NCBI GenBank assembly: GCA_024709225.1
Contig: JANJXC010000025.1
Span: 1-38,628, forward strand
DNA length: 38,628 bases
Direction of reading: 5' to 3'
Source of the DNA: Gammaproteobacteria bacterium
Lineage (GTDB): Bacteria > Pseudomonadota > Gammaproteobacteria > Thiohalomonadales > Thiohalomonadaceae
In this document: piece by piece, positions 1 through 6,800 of the stretch
Layout of the letters: every line of letters starts with the position of its first letter
Numbering within the stretch: the first letter of the stretch is position 1
Program-made: the position numbers and the translations under genes
Notes under the pieces: generated by a model
The model's input: the letters and a program-made list of their open reading frames with translations, nothing else
Databases searched by the model: none
What the model was told of the DNA's origin: nothing

Positions 1-149
1 ATCCGGGCTATGGCAGTGCTGAACAGTTCCGGGAAGATGTTGGTCTCTTCATCCCAGACGGCATTCTTGAGGGAGAGGTAGCGGTAGCCAAGGCGAACCA
101 GATGCAAAATGCAGGGGATCTTGACCCTTGAATCTTCACTAAAAACCAT
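1..149 (-). CDS. hsdR: Type I restriction enzyme R subunit (HsdR), N-terminal fragment cut by the window edge
   Basis: Reading from the ATG at 149 toward base 1 gives 49 residues that begin MVFSEDSRVKIPCILHLVRL and contain WDEETNIFPELF. This matches the N-terminus of one group of type I R subunits, where an EDSRVKIP-type opening and a D-E-x-T-N-I-F-P motif precede the nuclease and DEAD/DEAH translocase domains. The R subunit cleaves foreign DNA as part of an HsdRMS complex. The start codon overlaps the stop of the upstream HTH gene (TGATG), so the two are probably translationally coupled. The helicase part and the hsdM/hsdS partners lie outside the window. Family assignment rests on a short stretch but the motif is distinctive. 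Confidence 0.75.
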   Translation of the reverse strand, partial: MVFSEDSRVKIPCILHLVRLGYRYLSLKNAVWDEETNIFPELFSTAIAR

Positions 150-358
150 CAGACCAACTCTCCCTGTTCTTTTTTTTCTGCGCAAAATTGCTCGAACTGT
201 CGCTGCGCCAGCCTGGAGGGTACCGTCCTGCCATTCTCCCAACGGTTAACCGTGGCAAAACTAACTCCGAGCGCCTGAGCCAATTCTTCTTGCGACAGCG
301 CCAATTGCAGTCGGATTTTCTTGACTGCCTCGGTAAAGTTCTCCGGTTTGCACGCCAT
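149..358 (-). CDS. Small XRE-type helix-turn-helix protein coupled to hsdR
   Basis: A 69-residue protein is read from the ATG at 358. The core, roughly residues 14–50, carries LSQEELAQALGVSFATVNRW, a classical Cro/CI-type HTH, followed by E-N-G-R-x-x-P-S. A longer frame is open upstream to a TTG near 397, but the ATG gives the usual XRE-domain length and is preferred; neither start has a strong ribosome site. The stop overlaps the start of hsdR by one base, so the protein is made together with the restriction subunit. It may control expression of the restriction operon, as C proteins do in other systems, but that role is inference. Confidence 0.75.
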   Translation of the reverse strand: MACKPENFTEAVKKIRLQLALSQEELAQALGVSFATVNRWENGRTVPSRLAQRQFEQFCAEKKEQGELV

Positions 359-696
359 AATGGTTACATCGTCCAGAAGCGTTGTCCTGTGCCCCAACTG
401 ATTGCGCCAGCGGCCTTTTTTCTTTAGGCGAAACGATTGCGCCTAGCACTGCCCCCTACCAGAACTACTTTTCCGTGTTGAGTTGATTATCGGAATGCCG
501 AAGGAGCTTACACGCAATATAACATCTGCTATATCCGTTAGCAGTATTGAGATGGTAAGTACACAAACAACTGGCCTTAAGCTACTTATGATTAGGGCTG
601 CGGCGCCCCTTAGCCCCAACAATCGTTATTGCACGGGCACATTTAATCACTATAATTCAATCAGTTACATTACATGTTGGTTCAGCAGTAGCAAGA
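359..696. other. Non-coding stretch upstream of the HTH gene
   Basis: About 340 bases with no convincing gene. It should hold the promoter of the HTH–hsdR pair (minus strand). Base composition is lower in GC than the surrounding genes, which fits a boundary region next to the repeat element that begins at 697. I see no clear operator palindrome, tRNA or terminator. Confidence 0.4.
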
Positions 697-840
697 TGTG
701 CACGAATTGCCGGAATTATCATCGTTCGCGCACCAAATGCCGGAAATCTATGACTGGAAACACTCGGGGAAGGCATTAGGCAGGTGACTTTCCGGCTAAG
801 AATTGCCGGAAATCGCGCTCTTGATTTGCCAAAATCCACA
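697..840 (+). mobile_element. MITE-like element, copy A (143–144 bp)
   Basis: The element opens with TGTGCACGAATTGCCGGAAT and closes with ATTTGCCAAAATCCACA. The same two ends, in the same order and 144 bp apart, recur at 14079–14222, while the middles differ. Ends of TG…CA form with several internal CCGGAA copies resemble transposons whose ends carry multiple transposase binding sites (IS21-, Tn7- or Tn5053-like). No transposase is encoded, so this is most likely a non-autonomous derivative or a deletion remnant. Family is not determined. Confidence 0.55.
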
Positions 841-877
841 TGCCGGAAATCGTGCTCATCATTTGCCATAATCCACA
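804..877 (+). repeat. Two tandem copies of a 37-bp unit at the right end of element A
   Basis: Bases 804–840 and 841–877 are two head-to-tail 37-bp units that differ at four positions. Each begins TGCCGGAAATCG and ends in ATTTGCCAWAATCCACA, so the terminal motif of element A is duplicated. Copy B at 14079–14222 has only one such unit. The doubling could be a transposase-binding array or a replication-slippage product. Confidence 0.7.
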
Positions 878-879
878 TT

Positions 880-1228
880 ATGGCCATGGACCAGGTCTTC
901 GCTACACTGGCGGCATCCTTGCTGCTTCTTATCCCCACACACTCAAGCGCGCGCACTAGCGGCTGCGATACGGGCTGGTGTGAGGCGCATTTCTATTTCA
1001 AGACCTATCAAGACCAGCGCACACAAAACCCTGCGCTACAGGATCAGCGATGGTGAGGTCGAATTGACCTCCGTATGCGCGGAACACCCTTACGGCTCGC
1101 TGGTGCGGCGACAGTGACGCAGTGCTGCCCATCAACTTTTCCGCGATACCTGTTCCAGTGACAGGCGGCACTATGCCAGTCGCAAGCTTTACGGCAACGC
1201 CGCATCCCGCTTCAGCCCGATTCAATGA
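880..1228 (+). pseudogene. Possible frameshifted small exported protein
   Basis: From the ATG at 880 the frame encodes a plausible signal peptide (DQVFATLAASLLLLIPTHSS) followed by a cysteine-containing stretch GCDTGWCEAHFYFKTYQ, up to about 1010. Another frame then continues with protein-like sequence (RYRISDGEVELTSVCAEHPY), is broken by TGA at 1115–1117, and resumes to TGA at 1226. Together this looks like one secreted protein of about 110 residues broken by one frameshift and one stop. I do not recognise the family. It starts three bases after the tandem repeat at the end of element A, so insertion may have removed its promoter. It could also be chance open sequence. Confidence 0.35.
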
Positions 1229-1325
1229 CGGGGAAGATACGCCAACAGGCGTTAATGGCGTGGCTGAAGTACCTGACAGATGCGCGCAGCTGCCAGGAGG
1301 CAAGGTATGGCCGCCTGCATTGGCG

Positions 1326-2078
1326 CTAGGCCTGATAGCCCAGGCGGCTTGAAATTCGCTCACCGGCCTCTTTGACCAACTCGACCCATTCCTGTTGCCA
1401 GCGCTCAATCGGCGCCGAGATGGACAAGCCCGCGACCACGGCGCCCGTGCTGTCGCGGATCAGCACCCCGATGCAACCGACACCCAGCTCCGCCTCCTCG
1501 TTATCAAAGGCGTAGCCATCCTTCATGGCCTGACCGATCTCTTTCACCATGGAGTCCTCGTCGGTCAGGGTGTTGGGGGTGTAGGCGGGTAGACCGGAGC
1601 GTTCGGTATATCCGTGTATGGCCTCCCCCCCCATATCGCCCAACATGAGCTTGCCGACGGCCGTGACATGCAGCGGTGCCCGACTGCCGATAAGCTGCTC
1701 GACGCGCATGGCGCGCTTGGCCAGCACCCTCTCCACATAGACCACGCTGTCGCCTTCGCGCACCGTCAGGTTGACCGTCTCACCGCACTGATCGCGCAAC
1801 CAGGTCATGACCGGCCGCGCCTCGGTACGCAGATCGATGCCTGAGCGTACCCGATCCCCCCAGCGCAGCAGGCGCGTACCGAGGCGGTAATTGCCGTTGC
1901 TGCGGTCCACCAGGCCATGCGCCGTGAGGGAGGCCAGGATGCGAAAGGCCGTCGAGGGGTGCAGTGCCGTATCGGCGGCGATGATCTTCAGGCTCACCGC
2001 ATCATCGTAATTCGCCAGGCAATCGAGAATAGCCGCAGCACGGTCAAGGACCTGGATAGAGGTAGCGACTGGCTTCAT
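1326..2078 (-). CDS. IclR-family transcriptional regulator
   Basis: This 250-residue protein has the IclR layout. An N-terminal winged helix-turn-helix (about residues 8–70, with VSLKIIAADTALHPSTAFRI) is followed by a GAF-like effector domain (about 75–250, with GCIGVLIRDSTGAVVAGLSI). It is transcribed away from the phosphoketolase–glc operon and shares a 130-bp intergenic region with it, so it is very likely the local regulator. Several IclR-family members respond to glyoxylate (AllR and IclR of E. coli), which would fit a glycolate operon, but the effector here is inference. Start at 2078 matches the usual N-terminal length. Confidence 0.9.
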   Translation of the reverse strand: MKPVATSIQVLDRAAAILDCLANYDDAVSLKIIAADTALHPSTAFRILASLTAHGLVDRSNGNYRLGTRLLRWGDRVRSGIDLRTEARPVMTWLRDQCGETVNLTVREGDSVVYVERVLAKRAMRVEQLIGSRAPLHVTAVGKLMLGDMGGEAIHGYTERSGLPAYTPNTLTDEDSMVKEIGQAMKDGYAFDNEEAELGVGCIGVLIRDSTGAVVAGLSISAPIERWQQEWVELVKEAGERISSRLGYQA

Positions 2079-2081
2079 ATA

Positions 2082-2096
2082 TTTCGCATTGTGAAA
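2082..2096. promoter_or_regulatory. Candidate IclR-type operator
   Basis: The 15-bp sequence TTTCGCATTGTGAAA is an imperfect palindrome (arms TTTCGC and GTGAAA around ATT). It lies four bases upstream of the iclR start codon in the divergent intergenic region. Length and symmetry fit IclR-family boxes. A regulator bound here could repress its own gene and control the operon starting at 2209. Confidence 0.35.
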
Positions 2097-2208
2097 ACGT
2101 TTGTGTATTGTGGGATTCTAAATGATTTAGTAGGGTATTCCAAGACGATTATTTGCCCGCCCGCTACACCGCCTGCGATGGCGCAAGAAAATACTGAGGA
2201 GACCGATC

Positions 2209-4422
2209 ATGTCAGCAGCCCAAGCGATGAAAAATACGTCCACCCCCACCTTTTGTGAAGGTATTCAGTACGTTGGCAAGACGTGGCCAGACTTCGGCAA
2301 GTTCGCCGACAGCGCCGCCATTGCCGCGGGCCAGTCCGCCATTGCCGCGGTCGATGACAAGGCAGCCTATCAGACCCTGCTCGGCGCCGACGCCCTGCGC
2401 TACGTGACCCTGCAGATGTGCGGCTCCAAGGGCTCCGGCCACCCTGGCGGTTTCGCCTCCTCCGCCGAGGCCCACGCCGCCCTGATGATGCTGGGCCACA
2501 CCAACATCGTCACCGAGGTGGGTCACCACGCCCCCGGCTTCTACTCCTCCATGTTCCTCGACGGCTCGCTGGAGGAGATGGGCATCAGCACCATGAACGA
2601 CATGATGGCCCGCTTCCGCGAGAGGCACGGCCTGCTCGGCCACCTCTCCGGCGCCATCCCCGGCCTGCTCGCCCCCGCCGGCCCGCTGGGCCAGGGTCAG
2701 CATTTCGCCATGGCTGGCGCCCTGCTGCACCGCGACAAGCTGTTCCCGGTGACCATCGGCGACGGCGGCATGGGCGAACCCTACGTGCTCAACTCCATGA
2801 TGCACTTCCACACCGCCTATCCCGAGGTGACCAACTTCCTGCCGGTGCTGATCTGGAACGGCTATTCGCAGGAGCACCACTCCATGGTGTCGCTGCACAG
2901 CAACGAGCAGATGCTCGCCTACTGGAAGGGCCACAGCTTCGACGAGGTGGTGCTGGTCGACGCCAAGGACTTCGACGACACCAACCAGCAGGGCGCCTTC
3001 GTCGACAGCAGCCGCTTCTCCTTCGGCCAGCGCCTGGCCTTCGCCAAGGCCGTGCTGGAGGGCATGGACCGCGCCGCCAAATCGGCCATGTCCGGCAAGC
3101 TCACCGCCTTCATCATCAAGCAGTTGAAGGGTACCGGTGTGCACACCGTCGGCGCCAAGTCGCACAATCTCTATCCGGCCGACACGCTGGATGCCGCCCA
3201 CATCGTTGATGGTTTGAAGCGCCGCGCCTTGCCGGCCGAGGCCTGGCAGATCGTGCGCGACAACTTCAGCCGCGCCGGTGGCGGCCCGGCCGTGAAGACC
3301 GTGGTGACAGAATTTGAAATGGCGCTGCCTGCGCTGAAGCTGAAGATGCAGGAATTCGCCAAGGGCGAGAAGGCCGTGCCGGCCACCGCCATGGGTGCGC
3401 TGGTGGCGCAGGTGGGCCAGCAGGACAAGCGCTACGTTGTCACCAATGCCGACGGCAACGAGGCCTCGGCGATGAAGAACATCAACGATGCGCTGAAGAT
3501 CCGTCACCCGACGGCGGACCCGCTCTACAACCAGGCGCCGACCGGTCAGGTGTACGAGCCGTTGAACGAGGACGCCTGTGCCGGTTTGGCCTCCGCCTTG
3601 GCCCTGTTCGGCTCGCGCGCCATCTGGCTGTCGTATGAGTCCTTCGCCATCAACGGCTGGCCCATTGTGCAGACCGTGGCCCAGGCCATGGCCGAACTGC
3701 GCCGCAAGACCCCGTCCATCGTCACCATGTTCACCGCCGGTGCGCTGGAGCAGGGCCGTAACGGCTGGACCCATCAGCGCCCCGAGATCGAGAACTACTT
3801 CGGCGCGATGATGCGCAACGGTAACAGCTACCCGCTGTTCCCCTGCGATGCCAACGCCATTCAGGCGGCGTATGAATACGCCACCAACAGCGTCAACAAG
3901 AACATGACCATCATCGCCTCGAAGAGCCCGCTGCCGGTGTACATGTCGCTGGCCGAGGCCAAGGTGGCGGTCGAGCGTGGCGCCGCCGCCATTTATGAGT
4001 CCAAGGCTGGCACCAAGGGTACCGTGGTGTTCGCGGTAACCGGCGACATGATCTTCCTGCCGGTGTTCGAGGCCAAAGACAAGCTGGAGGCGGCAGGTTA
4101 CAGGGCTCGCATCGTCGCCGTGGTCAACCCGCGCCAACTCTATCGCCCGACCGACATTGCCTGGGACACCGTGTCGCAACCGGACAACGCCTTCATGGAC
4201 GACGATCATTTCAACGCTTTGTTCGATGGCGACGTGCTGATGGCCGTCAGTGGCGGACCGTCCGCCCCGCTGGAGCCGGTGCTGCTGCGTTCGCGTGCAC
4301 CCAAGCGCGACACCGTGTGCTGGAAGCGCGGCGAGACCACCGCCTCGCCGGCGGAGATCATGGCCTTCAACGGCATCACCGCCGAGTTCATGGTCAATCG
4401 CGTGAACGCACTCAGCAAGTAA
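2209..4422 (+). CDS. Divergent phosphoketolase/transketolase-family TPP enzyme
   Basis: A 737-residue TPP enzyme, shorter than the roughly 800 of standard phosphoketolases (XFP). The N-terminal domain mixes transketolase marks (GSGHPGG near residue 75, GPLGQG near 165) with phosphoketolase marks: GDGGMGEPY is followed by LPVLIWNGYSQ, matching GDGEAETGP…LPILHLNGYKI. The middle has LSYESF (catalytic Glu) and RNGWTHQRPE, matching QDHNGFSHQDP but with Arg in place of the first His. The end (DDDHFNALFDGD, ETTASPAEIMAFN) matches the XFP C-terminal domain. Standard XFP splits xylulose-5-P or fructose-6-P into acetyl-P and an aldose phosphate. Substrate here is unknown. A GAGGAG ribosome site lies seven bases before the ATG. 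It is the first gene of the glycolate operon. Confidence 0.8.
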   Translation: MSAAQAMKNTSTPTFCEGIQYVGKTWPDFGKFADSAAIAAGQSAIAAVDDKAAYQTLLGADALRYVTLQMCGSKGSGHPGGFASSAEAHAALMMLGHTNIVTEVGHHAPGFYSSMFLDGSLEEMGISTMNDMMARFRERHGLLGHLSGAIPGLLAPAGPLGQGQHFAMAGALLHRDKLFPVTIGDGGMGEPYVLNSMMHFHTAYPEVTNFLPVLIWNGYSQEHHSMVSLHSNEQMLAYWKGHSFDEVVLVDAKDFDDTNQQGAFVDSSRFSFGQRLAFAKAVLEGMDRAAKSAMSGKLTAFIIKQLKGTGVHTVGAKSHNLYPADTLDAAHIVDGLKRRALPAEAWQIVRDNFSRAGGGPAVKTVVTEFEMALPALKLKMQEFAKGEKAVPATAMGALVAQVGQQDKRYVVTNADGNEASAMKNINDALKIRHPTADPLYNQAPTGQVYEPLNEDACAGLASALALFGSRAIWLSYESFAINGWPIVQTVAQAMAELRRKTPSIVTMFTAGALEQGRNGWTHQRPEIENYFGAMMRNGNSYPLFPCDANAIQAAYEYATNSVNKNMTIIASKSPLPVYMSLAEAKVAVERGAAAIYESKAGTKGTVVFAVTGDMIFLPVFEAKDKLEAAGYRARIVAVVNPRQLYRPTDIAWDTVSQPDNAFMDDDHFNALFDGDVLMAVSGGPSAPLEPVLLRSRAPKRDTVCWKRGETTASPAEIMAFNGITAEFMVNRVNALSK

Positions 4423-4430
4423 GGCCGAAG

Positions 4431-4459
4431 GTGCGCACGGGGTCACACCCCGTGTGCAC
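4431..4459 (+). promoter_or_regulatory. Intercistronic stem-loop after the TPP enzyme gene
   Basis: Arms GTGCGCACGGGG and CCCCGTGTGCAC pair at 11 of 12 positions around a TCACA loop, nine bases after the stop codon. No T-run follows, so it is not a standard terminator. It may protect the upstream message from 3' decay or reduce read-through into the kinase gene. Confidence 0.5.
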
Positions 4460-4501
4460 CATGCCCTGCAAATCGTCACGAACATACAGGCGACACGATC
4501 G

Positions 4502-5830
4502 ATGCAGCAAACCAAGATCATCGTCCTCGACGACGACCCGACCGGCTCCCAAACGGTACACAGTTGTCTGCTGCTGACCCGCTGGGACGTCTCCACCCTG
4601 CAGGAAGCACTGCAGGATGCCTCACCGCTGTTCTTTGTACTGACCAATACCAGGGGCATGAGCGCGGAGCAGGCGAGCAAAGTCACGCGCGAGGTATGCG
4701 TCAATCTGAAGATGGCGCTTGAACAACTGGCCCAGCAGGGACGGCCCATCAATCCGCTGCTGGTGAGCCGCTCGGATTCCACTTTGCGCGGCCACTACCC
4801 GGTGGAGACCGACGTCATCGCCGAACAACTGGGCCCCTTCGACGCCCACTTTCTGGTGCCTGCGTTTTTTGAAGGCGGCCGCATCACGCGCGACAGCGTC
4901 CACTACCTCATGGTCGACGGCAAACCTGTGCCGGTGCACGAAACCGAGTTCGCCAGGGATTCGGTGTTCGGCTACGCCCACAGCTACCTGCCCGACTATG
5001 TCGAGGAGAAAACGCGCGGCCGCATCAAGGCCGCACAGGTCGAGCGCTTCCTCCTTGCCGACGTGCGCGGCGACAGTCTCAAGCGCCTGCTCTCACTGCA
5101 CGGCAACGTTTGTTGCGCGGTGGACGGCGAAACCCAGGCCGATCTCAACCACTTCTGCGACCAGTTGATGCAGGCCGCGGGCGAAGGCAAGCGCTACCTG
5201 TTCCGCAGCGGCGCCAGCCTGCTCACCGCACTGGCCCGCCTGCCGGCACAGCCGGTGGCCGCCACGGCCATGCGCGAATACGTACGCAACGGCAAGGCCG
5301 GTGCGGTTATCGTCGGCTCGCACGTGAAGAAGACCACCCAGCAGCTCGAGCAGTTGCTCAAGATGGACAAAGTGGCACCCATCGAAGTGGATGTCTCGCA
5401 GCTCGATGCCCAGCGCGAAACCATGCTGAGCGAGGTGAGCGCCCGCGCACGCCATGCCCATGACACCGGCCAGACGCCGGTAGTGTTCACCAGCCGTACC
5501 GAACTCACCTTCGCCGATCAGGCCACGCGCCTCGCCTTCGGCGAGCGGGTCTCGGCCTTCCTGATGGATGTGGTGCGCAACCTGCCGCCGACCCTGGGCT
5601 TCCTGATCAGCAAGGGTGGCATCACCTCCAACGATGTGTTGAGCAGCGGACTGGCGCTGAAGACCTCGCGCGTGCTGGGCCAGATTCTGCCCGGCTGTTC
5701 GGTGGTGCGCTGCCCCGACGATCATCCGCGCTATCCGCAGATGCCGGTGGTGATCTTCCCCGGCAATGTCGGTGACGAGAAGGCGGTGGCCCGCGCCTAT
5801 GCGCGCCTGGCCGGCCTCGGCGAGCCATAA
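4502..5830 (+). CDS. Four-carbon acid sugar kinase family protein (DUF1537, OtnK/DtnK-like)
   Basis: A 442-residue protein from the ATG at 4502; the frame is open further upstream, but this start places the family opening (IIVLDDDPTGSQTVHS) at the N-terminus. The substrate-binding half has RSDSTLRGHYP and PAFFEGGRIT. The nucleotide-binding half has SKGGITSNDV and VVIFPGNVGDE, all standard for this family. Characterised members phosphorylate C4 sugar acids such as 3-oxo-tetronate or D-threonate at the terminal hydroxyl. Here it sits between a phosphoketolase-like enzyme and an FBA-type aldolase, so its product is probably the aldolase substrate. The exact acid is not known; glycerate-like substrates cannot be excluded. 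Confidence 0.85.
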   Translation: MQQTKIIVLDDDPTGSQTVHSCLLLTRWDVSTLQEALQDASPLFFVLTNTRGMSAEQASKVTREVCVNLKMALEQLAQQGRPINPLLVSRSDSTLRGHYPVETDVIAEQLGPFDAHFLVPAFFEGGRITRDSVHYLMVDGKPVPVHETEFARDSVFGYAHSYLPDYVEEKTRGRIKAAQVERFLLADVRGDSLKRLLSLHGNVCCAVDGETQADLNHFCDQLMQAAGEGKRYLFRSGASLLTALARLPAQPVAATAMREYVRNGKAGAVIVGSHVKKTTQQLEQLLKMDKVAPIEVDVSQLDAQRETMLSEVSARARHAHDTGQTPVVFTSRTELTFADQATRLAFGERVSAFLMDVVRNLPPTLGFLISKGGITSNDVLSSGLALKTSRVLGQILPGCSVVRCPDDHPRYPQMPVVIFPGNVGDEKAVARAYARLAGLGEP

Positions 5831-5843
5831 GCGAGGAGACGCG

Positions 5844-6692
5844 ATGCGTGCCAATCTCACCGAGGTGCTCAGCGCCCTGCCCGGTGCCGCCGTCGGCAGC
5901 TTCAATGTCCTCGACCTGGACATGGCCACCGCCGTGGCCGACAGCGCCGAGCAACTGCAGCTCCCGGCCATCATCGGCGTGGCCAGCCGCCACTTCGAGG
6001 CCATCCGCGCGCCGCTGCTGGCACCGGCGCTGCGCGGGCTGATGGACGCCTATCAGCAACCGCTCGCCCTGCACCTGGATCACGCCGCACCGCACCAGTT
6101 GCCGATGATCCAGCACGCGCTCGATCTCGGTTTCACCAGCATCATGATCGACGGTTCCCATCTTGAGTTCGACGCCAACGTCGAGGTCACTGCGCGTGTC
6201 GCCGAGATGTGCCGCTCCTATGGCGCCGGTGTCGAGGGAGAACTGGGTGCCGTGGCTGGTGAGGAAGGTGTGGCCGATACCGGCAGCGACCATGCCGAGG
6301 AACTGCCCTATACCCGCGCCGACGAGGCGGCGCGATTCATCGCCCAGACCGGCGTCGATGCCCTCGCCATCGCCGTCGGCACCGCCCATGGCATCTATAC
6401 TCAGGAACCACACATTCACTACGACACCATCCGCAACATCGCGGCGATAACTGATGTGCCGCTGGTGATGCATGGAGCCACGGGGGTCTCCGATGCAGCG
6501 ATACAGACCTCGGTGATGGCCGGAATCCGCAAGATCAATTTCTTCTCCGGCCTGCTGCAAGGTGCCATGGCGGAAGTGCGGCACAGCGCCGGCAATCGGA
6601 ACAACGACTACCTGGCCTTCAAACAACGGGTCGGACAAGGCTGGCGCGGCCTGATCGAGGATCAGATGCGGCTGTATGCGGGTAATCGATAA
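5844..6692 (+). CDS. Class II (zinc) ketose-bisphosphate aldolase family protein, KbaY/GatY/Fba-like
   Basis: A 282-residue TIM-barrel aldolase. The ATG at 5844 follows a GCGAGGAGACGCG ribosome site; an upstream in-frame start would overlap the kinase gene. Family motifs seen: LALHLDHA (catalytic Asp and Zn His, near residue 80), IDGSHLEFDANV, EGELGAVAGEE, VGTAHGIY (Zn His) and LVMHGATGV (Zn His). Such enzymes cleave a ketose 1-phosphate type substrate into DHAP and an aldehyde. Coupled to the DUF1537 kinase, a reasonable model is release of DHAP plus a C1 or C2 unit such as CO2 or glyoxylate from a phosphorylated keto-acid. The reaction is inference; the fold and metal site are clear. Confidence 0.85.
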   Translation: MRANLTEVLSALPGAAVGSFNVLDLDMATAVADSAEQLQLPAIIGVASRHFEAIRAPLLAPALRGLMDAYQQPLALHLDHAAPHQLPMIQHALDLGFTSIMIDGSHLEFDANVEVTARVAEMCRSYGAGVEGELGAVAGEEGVADTGSDHAEELPYTRADEAARFIAQTGVDALAIAVGTAHGIYTQEPHIHYDTIRNIAAITDVPLVMHGATGVSDAAIQTSVMAGIRKINFFSGLLQGAMAEVRHSAGNRNNDYLAFKQRVGQGWRGLIEDQMRLYAGNR

Positions 6693-6800
6693 ATAATGCT
6701 CTGACACCGACTCCTGCATGAATCAGGGCTGAAGCTATTGCTGTATCGGGACGGGCTCTGTGCCCGGCTCGGTAATACCACCACATGAGGAGGAAGACTC

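Noticed and set aside
2212-4782. Very long open frame on the minus strand opposite the phosphoketolase-like gene
   Set aside because: GC-rich genes with strong third-position bias often leave long antisense frames. The translation is His/Gly/Val-rich, has no recognisable domain, and the plus strand encodes a clear enzyme.
6752-6766. Small CGGGC/GCCCG stem before glcD as a terminator
   Set aside because: Only five base pairs and no T-run; too weak to call.
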